DNA of 64,000 nucleotides from Accumulibacter sp003538495 (GCF_029255145.1 NZ_JAPUVQ010000027.1:16331-80330), one strand, 5' to 3'; numbered from the stretch's first letter, positions 16,521-25,346 are shown. Translations and numbers: made by a program. The notes: a model not told the origin generated them from the sequence alone.

Positions 16521-16919
16521 CTATTTGTTCTTGCCAAGTCCTGGGACCACCATTTCGAACCAGATCGTCTCGACCACGGGTCGCCGCAAGCTCTCGGGAT
16601 GTGCCGCGTACCACTTGTCCACGACTTCGAGCGCGGCGCTCAAGGTCTGGCCCTTCATTCCCTTGACCACGGTTGACGAAAAACCGTCCGCAGCCGCAGC
16701 AGGCATGCCGTCGGCCTCATACGCCATCTCGATCTGGATGGCATTGGCCAGGCCGACCAGATAGGCCTTCTTGACATCCGGAGCGGACGTCGTCCAGTGC
16801 GTCCCATCAACCAGCGGCACCTCCTCGGCACCAACAGCGCCGCCGGTAAACAGCAGGGCCACCGAGGCGGCCGACACTGCATACCTCAATTTCCGAAAAC
16901 GCGATCCAGTAATCATCAT
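16521..16919 (-). CDS. Secreted hypothetical protein
   Basis: A 132-residue protein with a signal peptide (basic RFRKLRY, hydrophobic VSAASVALLFTGGAVGA, cleavage near residue 32). The mature part is mainly helical with no Cys and includes GTHW near the start and a VVDKWYAAHP segment. I recall similar unnamed periplasmic proteins in betaproteobacteria but cannot give a function. The ATG at 16919 is chosen because GGAGGGAAGC lies directly upstream; the ATG at 16931 would contain that ribosome site. It lies 110 bases downstream of the secretion operon and may belong to its regulon. Confidence 0.75.
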   Translation of the reverse strand: MMITGSRFRKLRYAVSAASVALLFTGGAVGAEEVPLVDGTHWTTSAPDVKKAYLVGLANAIQIEMAYEADGMPAAAADGFSSTVVKGMKGQTLSAALEVVDKWYAAHPESLRRPVVETIWFEMVVPGLGKNK

Positions 16920-17029
16920 GCTTCCCTCCAAGACAGGAAGCTAGACGCTATCACAGCAGGCTGGGCGTTTGAAGCGAAATCTGACTGCGGGGCGGTGATT
17001 GCGGCCCTCGACGAGCAGTGCGATCCGCT

Positions 17030-17683
17030 CTACCCGCCCCCGGGGGCCAACGGAAGAGGCGTCGGCGCCGGCACTTGAGCGGGAACCATCGCGGGATTCT
17101 GCGGCTCCAGACCGCCGGCAACCGGCGAACCGTCCAGGGTCGGTAGCGAACCCGGCGTCTCGCCCCCCTGGCCGGGCGCAGAAAGCGGACCTGCGGCTGA
17201 AGGTAGCGCGACGAAGAGCCAACCGGAATAGCTTGAGGCACCTTCGAAGGACGCATCCTCGGGGTCGAATTCGCTGACCTTGATCGGCTGCGCCTTCGAC
17301 AGACTATGTACGCCCATGATGCCACCGCCGGGGGCGACGATCAGTCCCCACTCCTGGCGTCCGCTAATCGGGTCCGCGTAGAGTTGCCGAATATGCCTAA
17401 GCACACCGGGATGGCGGGGATCCCTGAGCAACTCGGCCAGCGTACCGGGGTAGCGGCGGTCACCCGCCGGACTGCTGTTCAGATAGCTGGAAATCGCCTG
17501 CCGATAACTGGCGCCGACCTCGAGCAGTCGCTGCTCGGCCTGACGCCGCTGGACGATGCTGCCCAGCGTCAGCAGACCACTGGTCGCCAGTGCCAGGATG
17601 GCCACCAGGATCAGCAGCGCGAGGTAGCTGAAGCCGGCCTCGCCGCTGCCGCCGCCGGTGCTGCGAAAGCGAGCGCGCGCCAT
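17030..17683 (-). CDS. Atypical pseudopilin (no Glu5), proline-rich tail
   Basis: A 217-residue protein with a type IV prepilin-like leader ending in Gly (residue 17) before FSYLALLILVAILALATSG. The mature position 5 is Ala, not the usual Glu, which in T2SS is the mark of the tip pseudopilin GspK. The soluble part has a pseudopilin-like helix (EQRLLEVGASYRQAISSYL) and a region including DPISGRQEWGL. The last 60 residues are Pro/Gly/Ala-rich. It is the last of three pseudopilin genes after the secretin gene and is separated from the previous gene by 2 bases. A role as the minor tip pseudopilin is inferred. Confidence 0.82.
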   Translation of the reverse strand: MARARFRSTGGGSGEAGFSYLALLILVAILALATSGLLTLGSIVQRRQAEQRLLEVGASYRQAISSYLNSSPAGDRRYPGTLAELLRDPRHPGVLRHIRQLYADPISGRQEWGLIVAPGGGIMGVHSLSKAQPIKVSEFDPEDASFEGASSYSGWLFVALPSAAGPLSAPGQGGETPGSLPTLDGSPVAGGLEPQNPAMVPAQVPAPTPLPLAPGGG

Positions 17684-17685
17684 CG

Positions 17686-18099
17686 CTACAGCTCGGCGAA
17701 TGGTTTGCCGTCGCGGGTGGCGCCCGGCGCACCGCTCTTCAGGTCGTAGACCCCGCCCCGGGCGTCGGCGGTAGCGGGCGCGATCAGCGTCCAGGTGCTG
17801 GCACTGCCGGTGATCGGGTCGTAGGGCAGCGAGCGCAGATACTTTTCGCTGACCAGTTCATCAAGACTGTCGGGATAGCGCCCCTTGTCGCCGTAGAACT
17901 TGTCTATCGTTTCTCGAACCAGGTGCAGATTCTCGCGCAGGACCGCCTCCTTGGAGACTTCGATGCTATGGAAGTAGCGGGGTACCGCCAGGGTCAGCAG
18001 CAGCGCGATGATCGATAACACGACCAGCAACTCGATCAGCGTGAACCCCCCGTGCGCGCGCCGCCCCGGCTGGCGGCGCTGCCTGCCGGCCGTCACCAT
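17686..18099 (-). CDS. Pseudopilin (GspG/H-like)
   Basis: A 137-residue class III signal peptide protein: a short basic leader, Gly at residue 18, then FTLIELLVVLSIIALLL with Glu5 present. The soluble part has LRENLHLVRETIDKFYGDKG and RYPDSLDELVSEKYL, a pattern also seen in GspG-type pseudopilins, and a DPITG calcium-site-like loop. It needs a prepilin peptidase encoded elsewhere. It overlaps the preceding pseudopilin gene by 7 bases. Confidence 0.87.
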   Translation of the reverse strand: MVTAGRQRRQPGRRAHGGFTLIELLVVLSIIALLLTLAVPRYFHSIEVSKEAVLRENLHLVRETIDKFYGDKGRYPDSLDELVSEKYLRSLPYDPITGSASTWTLIAPATADARGGVYDLKSGAPGATRDGKPFAEL

Positions 18100-18623
18100 T
18101 GGCGGTAGGGGACGCCGTTCAGCCCGATGCCGGCGGATTGCGAGTAGACGTCGTACACATCGTCGCCTTCACGGGGATTGTCGGGTTCGCTGGCGTAGGA
18201 CCGCTTGGCCCAGGTGTCGGCCGGCGCCACCCTGCTCTCCGGATGCATCGGATCACGGGGAATGCGGCGCAAGAAGTAGATCTTGCGGTGCTTGGGGTCG
18301 CGCAGATCGTCTTCACCTTCGAGCAGGATCTGCAGTGTCGCCGGGTAGCCACTGTCGGTCGTGGCCTTGCGGATGCGGCCTTCGTCACCGGCCTTCTTGT
18401 AACGATCGATCGCGCCGCGCAGCTCGCGCAAGGCGATTCGGAGATCCTGTTCCTTGCCACGCTGCACGGCGGTCTGGGCGACCGGAACAACGACCCCGGC
18501 GAGAACGGCGACCACGGCCAGCGTAATCAGCAACTCGATCAGCGAGAAGCCCTGCCAGCGGCAGCCGGCCGCCGGGCCGAGCAGCGGCGTGCGCAGGCGC
18601 GAGGAACACGCGGTCGATGCCAT
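18093..18623 (-). CDS. Pseudopilin (type II secretion)
   Basis: A 176-residue prepilin-like protein with a 25-residue leader ending in Gly, then FSLIELLITLAVVAVLAG with Glu5. The soluble domain contains LRIALRELRGAIDRYKKAGD and the block RRIPRDPMHPE, followed by a long loop rich in Asp (EGDDVYDVY) that could bind calcium. Together with the two downstream genes it would supply minor pseudopilins for the GspG-based pseudopilus. It starts 6 bases after the secretin gene. Confidence 0.87.
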   Translation of the reverse strand: MASTACSSRLRTPLLGPAAGCRWQGFSLIELLITLAVVAVLAGVVVPVAQTAVQRGKEQDLRIALRELRGAIDRYKKAGDEGRIRKATTDSGYPATLQILLEGEDDLRDPKHRKIYFLRRIPRDPMHPESRVAPADTWAKRSYASEPDNPREGDDVYDVYSQSAGIGLNGVPYRQW

Positions 18624-18629
18624 CTTCGA

Positions 18630-21014
18630 TCACCGGACAACGGTCAACACGTGCGGCCCCGGCAGATTGGCGCTGATCGTCCCCCCACCCGCAGCGACCG
18701 GAGCGATGGTGATCAGCTCGATGCGCGAGTCACCTGGCGCCACGGCGCGGAAGTTGACCGTGGCCACGACGTCCGGAGCAGTGGCGCCGCCAGCACCTGA
18801 TCGGGTCGCGGTCATCAGCACCTGACCGCCCGGATCGACGCGATAGGTGAAGCTGGTCTGCGCGCCACCCTGGCCAAGAAAGCCACCCTCGCTGACATCG
18901 ACGACCTGCAGGACGCGCGGATCGAAACCGATCGCCAGGGGCAGGCTGACCACCGGCCGGTCCGCCTGCATCACCAGTTGCAACGCCAGGGTGTCGCCAG
19001 CCTTGAGTTGTGTCGGGCCCTGCCAGAGCAACTGCGCCGACCCACCGGGTTGAGCGGCAGCCTCCGGATCTGCCGCCGACGCCGACGCCGGCGGCGATCC
19101 GCCCTCGGCTGCCGCCGGTGTCGGCACCAGCGCCAGCGGATTGTTCAGCGTTTCGCTCCTGGCTGCCTCGGCGCCAGCCGGGTAGGCCACCGCGCCTGGC
19201 GGCGAGGCCGCCGCCGCGGCAGCCGCGCCGAACCCCGGGCCACCGCCGCTGCCAGCGAGCTGGCCACGGAAATTGCTTTCGGTTCCACCATCGAACTCCG
19301 AAAGATGAGCCTCGGGGCGCTGAATGTTGCGAATGATGCGTGGCGTGATCGAGAGCACGATCTCGGTCTTGATCCCCTCGTCGGAGTGACTCCCGAACAG
19401 GCGGCCGAGAATGGGGATCTCGCCCAGGAAAGGAAACTTGCTGGCCGTTCGCCGGTCCTCGTCGCTGATCAGTCCGGCCAGCAACTGGTTCTCGCCGTCC
19501 TTGAGGCGCAGGACGCTGGTTGCCGTGCGCGTGCCGATCTGATAGGCGACGGTGCCGGATTTGGTCTCGATGCGGTTGACGATGTTGCTCACTTCCAGTG
19601 TGATCTTCATCGCCACCTCGTTATCGAGATAGATCGTCGGTTCGACATCGAGCTTCAGGCCGACATCGATGTAGGTGATCGACTCGGTGGAAAAACCCAC
19701 TGTAATAGTCGAGGTGATGTTCGGCACGCGCTCGCCAATCAGGATCTTGGCCTTCTCGCGATTGCGCGCGCGGATACGGGGATTGGCCAGCAGATTGACG
19801 TCGGTGTCGAGTTGATTGGCGCGGATGATCACCGGCCCGACGGTCACGCCAGTCGTCGCCGAGGTGATGTTGCCCAGTGCTTTCAGGGTCAGGGCGTCGA
19901 CAGGAAGCGCTCGCAGGGCCATGTTGTCGGGCCAGTTGACCCCCAGCGCCTGCAGCCGCGAGCGCTTGACCTCGAGGATCTCCACTTCGAGCAGCACCTC
20001 GGGTTCAGGCACGTCCTGCAAGGCAACCAGCTTCTCAGCCAGCCTGATCGCCTCCGGAGTGTCGCGGAGCATCACCAGGTTGAGCTTCTCGTCGACCACC
20101 AGGTCCTTGCTCTTGAGCATCGTCTTGAGGGTGGTGGCAACGGTCTTGGCATCGGAATTCGCGAGGTAGAAGGTCTTGACGGTCAGCGCCTGATACTCCC
20201 GCTGCTTGACCGGTGTATTCGGGTAAATCAGGATCGAGTTGCCATCGAGGACGCGCTGCTCGAGCTGATTGGTCAGCAGCAGCAGGTTGATCGCCGCCTC
20301 GATGGTGCTGTTGCGGAGGAACAGCGTGGCTTTCTGGTCGGCGCGCACGTCCTTGTCGAAAATGAAGTTCAACCCCGATGTTCGCGAAATGACCTCAAAG
20401 ACAGTCTTCACCGGGGTGTCCCTGAATTCGATGGTGATCGGCTTCCGGTACGCGGCAGCGAGCACCGAATCCTTGGCGATCCGGGTGCTGCTATCGTCGA
20501 TCAGCCGCAGCAGGGCGAGGGCACGCTCGTGGCTGGGGTTGGCCGCCAGGATCCTGCGCAGACTGGCCCGCGCTGCTTCTGCGTCCTGGCGGTTCCAGGC
20601 GGCGGCCGCTTCGGCGTACAGGCTGCCGTGACGGCGTGCCGTTTCGACCAGTTGCAAACCCGCCAGCGCCCGTTCGTTGCCAGGCTGCAACACCAGCGCC
20701 CGCTGGAAGGCCACGTTGGCAGCGTCGTAACGCGCTTCGACGACAGCGCGTTCGCCCTTGGCGATACTGGCGCTGACGGCGCGTTCCCTGGCTTGGAGAT
20801 AGGCGACGCGATACTCGGCCGACGCGGGTTCAAGGCGTATGGCTTCCTGGATTCTGGCCAGCCCGGCGTCGACCTGTTCGGCCGCCAGCAGCGCCTGCCC
20901 TTCCTGAAACGCGTTCTGCGCAGCGCAGCCGGCCAACAGCAGCGCAGCCGTCACGCCCAGGCAGCGACGCCGCCAGGCTGCCGGTCGCCGCGGGCCCGAT
21001 TTTTCCTCGTTCAC
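18630..21014 (-). CDS. Lipoprotein secretin with C-terminal cohesin-like domain
   Basis: A 794-residue outer-membrane secretin. Order: lipoprotein signal with lipobox LAGC (Cys 30); TPR-like helical repeats (about 33-175); STN/N0 domain (about 186-265, KPITIEFRDTPVKTVFEVIS); N1-type domain (about 275-335); secretin core (about 335-562, with NPRIRARNREKAKILIGERVPN and the PFLGEIPILGRLF motif); an Ala/Gly/Pro-rich linker; and a cohesin-like beta-sandwich (about 661-794). The GTG start at 21014 shares one base with the preceding stop. Self-lipidation could remove the need for a separate pilotin. Secretins of this type with TPR and cohesin parts differ from classical GspD, which has N2/N3 repeats and an S-domain. 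What the cohesin part binds is unknown. Confidence 0.9.
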   Translation of the reverse strand: MNEEKSGPRRPAAWRRRCLGVTAALLLAGCAAQNAFQEGQALLAAEQVDAGLARIQEAIRLEPASAEYRVAYLQARERAVSASIAKGERAVVEARYDAANVAFQRALVLQPGNERALAGLQLVETARRHGSLYAEAAAAWNRQDAEAARASLRRILAANPSHERALALLRLIDDSSTRIAKDSVLAAAYRKPITIEFRDTPVKTVFEVISRTSGLNFIFDKDVRADQKATLFLRNSTIEAAINLLLLTNQLEQRVLDGNSILIYPNTPVKQREYQALTVKTFYLANSDAKTVATTLKTMLKSKDLVVDEKLNLVMLRDTPEAIRLAEKLVALQDVPEPEVLLEVEILEVKRSRLQALGVNWPDNMALRALPVDALTLKALGNITSATTGVTVGPVIIRANQLDTDVNLLANPRIRARNREKAKILIGERVPNITSTITVGFSTESITYIDVGLKLDVEPTIYLDNEVAMKITLEVSNIVNRIETKSGTVAYQIGTRTATSVLRLKDGENQLLAGLISDEDRRTASKFPFLGEIPILGRLFGSHSDEGIKTEIVLSITPRIIRNIQRPEAHLSEFDGGTESNFRGQLAGSGGGPGFGAAAAAAASPPGAVAYPAGAEAARSETLNNPLALVPTPAAAEGGSPPASASAADPEAAAQPGGSAQLLWQGPTQLKAGDTLALQLVMQADRPVVSLPLAIGFDPRVLQVVDVSEGGFLGQGGAQTSFTYRVDPGGQVLMTATRSGAGGATAPDVVATVNFRAVAPGDSRIELITIAPVAAGGGTISANLPGPHVLTVVR

Positions 21015-21589
21015 TATGGCGATTCTCCGATCGGGATGGTCTGTGACTGCTTGAGTGGCAGGTAAATCAAGGTCAGGGTCGGCGGGCTGACGGCCTTGAC
21101 TTGGTAGGTGCCGGCGAGCGTCATCCCCGCGCGGACGATGAACACCTGCTCGCCGAATCCCAGATAGGCTTCCCACTGGCCGCCTTCCAGTTTCTTGCCA
21201 AGGTACACGAAGGGGACCGGTGGTGCCATCGGCGGCGGCGGATTGGCCGATTTTTCGGGCAGCGGCGGCGGCGGCGTCCAGCTCAGCGGCGGGAACAGGT
21301 CCCGACTCTCCTGTCCATCGGCGGCGGCCGGAATCAGTTGCTGGCGTGGAATCAAGGCCGCCACTTCAAGGTTCGCAGAGGCCAGGTCGGCCAGCGCCCG
21401 CGAGCCAGGCGGTGGGCGGCCGGCGCGGCGAGGGTTCGAGACCTCGCCACTCCAGCCGCCGGCTGTTCTCGCCGGCAGCGCGGCGACCTCCTCGCCGGTA
21501 TTCCGGTCAGTCGGCGTCTTGTCGCCGAACAGCGCCAGCCAGGCTGCCAACACCAGAAAGGTGAAGAGGGTCAGACGACGTGCGCTCAC
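21014..21589 (-). CDS. PilP/GspC-like assembly protein
   Basis: A 191-residue protein with one N-terminal membrane segment (residues 5-21, LTLFTFLVLAAWLALFG), a long Pro/Ala-rich linker, and a C-terminal beta domain of about 65 residues (PFVYLGKKLEGGQWEAYLGF onward) that resembles the HR domain of GspC/PilP. Such domains link the inner-membrane PilN/O complex to the N0 domain of the secretin. The gene order pilM-N-O-P-secretin supports this. Sequence similarity is weak, so the call rests on architecture and position. Confidence 0.72.
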   Translation of the reverse strand: MSARRLTLFTFLVLAAWLALFGDKTPTDRNTGEEVAALPARTAGGWSGEVSNPRRAGRPPPGSRALADLASANLEVAALIPRQQLIPAAADGQESRDLFPPLSWTPPPPLPEKSANPPPPMAPPVPFVYLGKKLEGGQWEAYLGFGEQVFIVRAGMTLAGTYQVKAVSPPTLTLIYLPLKQSQTIPIGESP

Positions 21590-22215
21590 CGCTCCACCTC
21601 GGCCGCAGCGACCCCGCCAACGCGCTCGGAAGACCTGGCCGGCCGGTGCCAGATGGTCAGGCGAAGCCTGGCCTCAAGCTGGTCAATGCCGATTTCCTCG
21701 CGTTTGAAGCCCAGTTCGTCGACCGCGACGAAAGGCTGCGTGGCGAGGATCTCTTCGATCCAGCGACGAACGTCGGCATAGCGCCCCCTCACCGGCACGG
21801 TCATCTGCAGGGTCTCGGCCGGCACCAGCGGATCCTGGCCGCGCTGGTACTCGGCACGGGTGGCAAGCAGTTGGTGGCTGACCGCCGAATCGAGCACCGC
21901 CTGGATACTTGGCAGCACCTGGCTCTCGTCGGCGAGGATCTGCCGGAAAGCCCGATAGTGGCGCTCGGATGTTGACCGCGGCGGCTCGGGCGGCGCCAAG
22001 GCGCCCACCGCGCGCGCCTGAAGCGCGTCGACCACCGCTTGCTGCTCGGTCTGCCGCTCCGCCAGTTCGCTTTGCAGGCCAGGGATCAGCAGCAAGGCCA
22101 GCGCCAGCAGCGAGCAGAAAGCCATGGCCAGCGTCAGCGACCACGGGCCGTGCCGATGGAGCCAGATCTCGGCGGTCAAGCGCAGGCGGTCGGCGATCAG
22201 CGCGATCCTGTTCAT
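21586..22215 (-). CDS. PilO/GspM-like assembly protein
   Basis: A 209-residue bitopic protein: a short cytoplasmic N-terminus, one membrane helix (about residues 25-45, LTLAMAFCSLLALALLLIPG), a coiled-coil segment (SELAERQTEQQAVVDALQAR) and a ferredoxin-like periplasmic domain with a VRGRYADVRRWIEEIL stretch as in PilO. It overlaps both neighbours by four bases. It probably heterodimerises with the PilN-like protein encoded just upstream. Confidence 0.75.
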   Translation of the reverse strand: MNRIALIADRLRLTAEIWLHRHGPWSLTLAMAFCSLLALALLLIPGLQSELAERQTEQQAVVDALQARAVGALAPPEPPRSTSERHYRAFRQILADESQVLPSIQAVLDSAVSHQLLATRAEYQRGQDPLVPAETLQMTVPVRGRYADVRRWIEEILATQPFVAVDELGFKREEIGIDQLEARLRLTIWHRPARSSERVGGVAAAEVER

Positions 22216-22811
22216 TGGCCATCCCGAGCGCGCGCCGGGATCACGGCAGGCGTCGCTGCCGGCGCCGCCGGTTCGGCCAGCAGCGCCTCAAAGGCGAAGC
22301 GCAGTGGCCGGTTGGGATCCTGTTCGTTGATCTCCTGCTTGGTGACCACCGCCCGAGCAAAGGGCGCAGCCGACCCGAGCGCCGCCAGGTAGTCGAGCAT
22401 CCGCTGGTGATCCCTGGCTTCGGCGACGCCCTTGACCAGGCGCCGGCGGTTGTCCGGCTCGATCTGCAGCAACGCGATGTCGGCCGTGGCAACGCTCTCG
22501 AAACCGTCCAGCATCGCCGGCCAGGGGGTATTCAGCTGCCCGATGGCGCTGTTGATCGCCAGCAACTGGCGCTCCGAAAGGACCAGCGGCGGGGGTGGCG
22601 GTGGCGTCCGCGCAAACAGCTCCTGCCGCGTCCAGGCGATCGCCCGCGAGGCCTCCTCCAGTTCACGGCCGAGTTGCAGCGCGGTCCAGGCCAGCGCCAC
22701 GCCAAGCAGCAGGAGCACCGTCGCGAGAGCGATCAGCGTCGCTCTGGCGCGCGGCGAAGTCGGCAGGCACCATGGCGGACGCTCGACGAAGTCGATGCGC
22801 AGCGGCTTCAT
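22212..22811 (-). CDS. PilN/GspL-like assembly protein
   Basis: A 199-residue protein beginning MKPLRIDFVERP, a PilN-like cytoplasmic start that would dock onto the PilM-like protein. One membrane helix follows (about residues 25-46), then a coiled-coil and a periplasmic domain ending in a Pro/Ala-rich tail. The ATG at 22811 overlaps the preceding stop (ATGA). Position between PilM-like and PilO-like genes supports the assignment; direct similarity is modest. Confidence 0.75.
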   Translation of the reverse strand: MKPLRIDFVERPPWCLPTSPRARATLIALATVLLLLGVALAWTALQLGRELEEASRAIAWTRQELFARTPPPPPPLVLSERQLLAINSAIGQLNTPWPAMLDGFESVATADIALLQIEPDNRRRLVKGVAEARDHQRMLDYLAALGSAAPFARAVVTKQEINEQDPNRPLRFAFEALLAEPAAPAATPAVIPARARDGQ

Positions 22812-23662
22812 CGGCTCCTCCCCGCCAGCGCCAGTTGACCGGCTGTCGAAGCTTCGCCGGCGTTGCTGGCCAGTGCTCTGCAGGCGATCGTGCGCGAGGC
22901 CATGCCGGCAAGGCTGGTGGCCACCGGCAACCACTCGGCAGCACCCGCCCACAGCAGCGCTTGCCGGCCGCGCTCGAGCTGCGCCGGAGCGCGCAGGATC
23001 TCCTGCTCGAGCAGCGTCTCTAGCGCGGCCAGGTCCGGCGCAGCGGGCAGCCGCAAGCTGCGCAGCCCGGCGATTCGGTCGTCGCCGGTAGCGAGCAGCG
23101 TCAGCGTCGATCCGAAGCCGACCAGCAGCCAGCCGTTTGCCGGAATCGAGGCCCCCAGGCCATTCCAGACACGGACGAAGGCCGGGCTCACCGAATCGAG
23201 GCGCCAGCCGTTGGTCAGCGCCAGCTGCTGCAGCGCCTGATAGAGCACGCGCGGCAGCCCGCTGACGATGAACGGAACCCGCGCATGCCAGTCGCCGACC
23301 AGGAGCCAGTCCTCGGCTGACGCCCCATAGAGCGTCGCGAAGCGGGCCGCCGCGGTCGCCCGCAATTCGCGCAGTCCGCGTGTCCCCCGCGGTGGCGTGA
23401 CGACGAAGCTCCTGGCCAGACCGTCGTCGACGGTAACGATCAAGCGTCGATTCCGTGCTGCCGGGCCGGGTGTCTCCGATTGCCGGCCTGTCAGGCCTGG
23501 CAGGGCGGCGGCCAGGGCGGCGCTGGCGCTTGTCGGCAGCCGTTCCTCGGCCACCAGCACTTGGCCGGCGAGCACGGGCATTGCCGACGCCGGCTCGACC
23601 AGCAATACGGCGTGCGCGGCGGAACACCCGAGCAGCAGTCTCTCAAGCGGAAAGCGTGACAC
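22808..23662 (-). CDS. PilM/GspL cytoplasmic-domain-like protein
   Basis: A 284-residue soluble protein. It has weak features of the actin-like PilM/GspL fold: a beta-strand start (SRFPLERLLLGCSAAHAVLL), VTVDDGLARSFV, a GWLLVGFGSTLTLLA segment and a central GDDR loop. It is shorter than typical PilM (about 350). It lies between the ATPase and the PilN-like gene and overlaps the ATPase gene by 20 bases, so the role of linking GspE to the membrane complex is inferred mainly from order. Confidence 0.6.
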   Translation of the reverse strand: MSRFPLERLLLGCSAAHAVLLVEPASAMPVLAGQVLVAEERLPTSASAALAAALPGLTGRQSETPGPAARNRRLIVTVDDGLARSFVVTPPRGTRGLRELRATAAARFATLYGASAEDWLLVGDWHARVPFIVSGLPRVLYQALQQLALTNGWRLDSVSPAFVRVWNGLGASIPANGWLLVGFGSTLTLLATGDDRIAGLRSLRLPAAPDLAALETLLEQEILRAPAQLERGRQALLWAGAAEWLPVATSLAGMASRTIACRALASNAGEASTAGQLALAGRSR

Positions 23663-25346
23663 GTCGCAACTCGTCGAGAGTGGTCTCGCCGCCCGCCACC
23701 AGGCGCAACGCGGCGTCCGTCAGGCTGCGAGTGCCGTTCCGGTACGCCACTTCCTTCAGCTGCCGGATCGGGCGCTTGTCGATGATCAGTTCGCGCAACT
23801 CGTCGTTCAGATTCAGGATCTCGGCAACCGCCTTGCGTCCACGATAGCCGGTACCGCGACAGTCGCCGCAGCCGCTGCCGCGACGAAAGTCGAAGCGCGC
23901 CAGATCGTCGGCGGCCATCGCGAAACGTTCGAGTTCGGCGTCGCTGGGCGCGTACGGCTCGCTACAGCGCGCACAATTCACCCGCAACAGGCGTTGCGCC
24001 CAGATGCCGTTCAGCGCCGACGCGAAGGCGTAGGGGTCGATGCCCATGTGCGTGAAACGACCGAAGACGTCGAAGACGTTGTTGGCGTGCACCGTGGTCA
24101 GCACCAGGTGCCCGGTCAGCGCCGACTGGACGGCGATCTCGGCCGTCTCGCGGTCGCGGATTTCGCCGACCATGATCTTGTCCGGGTCGTGCCGCAGGAT
24201 CGACCGCAGACCGCGCGCAAAAGTCAGGCCCTTCTTGTCATTGACCGGGATCTGCAGGACCCCGGGCAACTGGTACTCGACCGGGTCCTCGATGGTGATG
24301 ATCTTGTCGCGTCCGTTGTTGATTTCGGAAATTGCGCCGTACAGCGTAGTGGTCTTGCCCGAGCCGGTCGGGCCGGTGACCAGCAGCATCCCGTAGGGTT
24401 CTTCGACCAGCCGCCGCAAGGCCTTCAGCGAGTGCTGGTCAAAGCCCAGCAGGTCCAGCGTCAGCGCCCCGTGCGCCTCGATCACCCCGCGTTTGTCGAG
24501 AATGCGCACCACCGCATCCTCGCCGTGAATGCTCGGCATGATCGACACCCGCAGGTCGATGTCGCGGCCCGCCACCTGCACCCGGAAGCTGCCATCCTGC
24601 GGCGTTCGGCGCTCGGCGATGTCGAGCTCGGCGAGGACCTTCAGCCGCGACACCACCTGTTCGGCGAGCGCCACGCCGCTGATCTGCGCGACCGTGTCGA
24701 GCACCCCGTCGAGACGGTACTTGATGGTGATCCCGGTCGGCGTGCTCTCGAGATGGACATCGCTGGCGGCGGCTCGGACCGCGTCATAGACGGTTGAATT
24801 GACCAGCTTGACGGCCGGGCTGGAGGCGCCGCTGACCGACGCGAAACTTAGTACCTCGGCGCTGCGGTAGCGCTCCGGCGCCGCGCCGGTATCGTGCACC
24901 AGCGACTGGACCGCATGCACCGACTCTTCATGCTTTGACAGATAGGCCTGGATGTCGGCCGGCAGCGCCAGACAGTAATCAACCGGCGCATCGACCAGGC
25001 TGCTCAGCCAGACCATGCCGTCGCTGTCAAAGGGATCCGAGATCACGCCGATAATCCGACTGCCGGCGCCGGCCAGCGGCGCGCGCAACAGCAGACAAGC
25101 GCGCAGCTGCGCCTTGACCATCGGCAGCAGGTCGAAGGCCTCGGCGCAGGCCAGCATCTCGGTGGTATCCATGACCGTCAGGCGAAAGCGCCGGGCCAGC
25201 TCATCGACCACCTGCCGCGGGTCGACGCCGGTCAGCGCCTCGATCTCGCTGACCACCGATCGCCCCGATGCCGCGGCCATCTCCCTGGCGCGATGCAGCA
25301 GGGCGTCGTCGAAACGGTAGCCGTCGTTATCGGCGGCAGCGTTCAT
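23643..25346 (-). CDS. gspE: Type II secretion/type IV pilus assembly ATPase GspE
   Basis: A 567-residue hexameric ATPase. It has an N-terminal MshEN-type domain (about residues 1-150), a second N-terminal domain, Walker A GPTGSGKTTT (about 325-334), the Asp box (IITIEDPVEYQ), Walker B (DKIMVGEIRD), the His box (GHLVLTTVHAN) and a C-terminal zinc element with four Cys (CARC ... CGDC). It powers pseudopilus assembly from the cytoplasmic side. The intact tetracysteine motif and the long N-terminus fit assembly ATPases of the GspE/PilB group and not PilT retraction ATPases. Confidence 0.95.
   Translation of the reverse strand: MNAAADNDGYRFDDALLHRAREMAAASGRSVVSEIEALTGVDPRQVVDELARRFRLTVMDTTEMLACAEAFDLLPMVKAQLRACLLLRAPLAGAGSRIIGVISDPFDSDGMVWLSSLVDAPVDYCLALPADIQAYLSKHEESVHAVQSLVHDTGAAPERYRSAEVLSFASVSGASSPAVKLVNSTVYDAVRAAASDVHLESTPTGITIKYRLDGVLDTVAQISGVALAEQVVSRLKVLAELDIAERRTPQDGSFRVQVAGRDIDLRVSIMPSIHGEDAVVRILDKRGVIEAHGALTLDLLGFDQHSLKALRRLVEEPYGMLLVTGPTGSGKTTTLYGAISEINNGRDKIITIEDPVEYQLPGVLQIPVNDKKGLTFARGLRSILRHDPDKIMVGEIRDRETAEIAVQSALTGHLVLTTVHANNVFDVFGRFTHMGIDPYAFASALNGIWAQRLLRVNCARCSEPYAPSDAELERFAMAADDLARFDFRRGSGCGDCRGTGYRGRKAVAEILNLNDELRELIIDKRPIRQLKEVAYRNGTRSLTDAALRLVAGGETTLDELRRVTLSA

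Noticed and set aside
18978..21065. A 695-codon open frame antisense to the secretin gene
   Set aside because: It is a mirror of the high-GC codon pattern of the secretin; its translation is low in complexity with no motif, and the opposite strand has clear secretin motifs.
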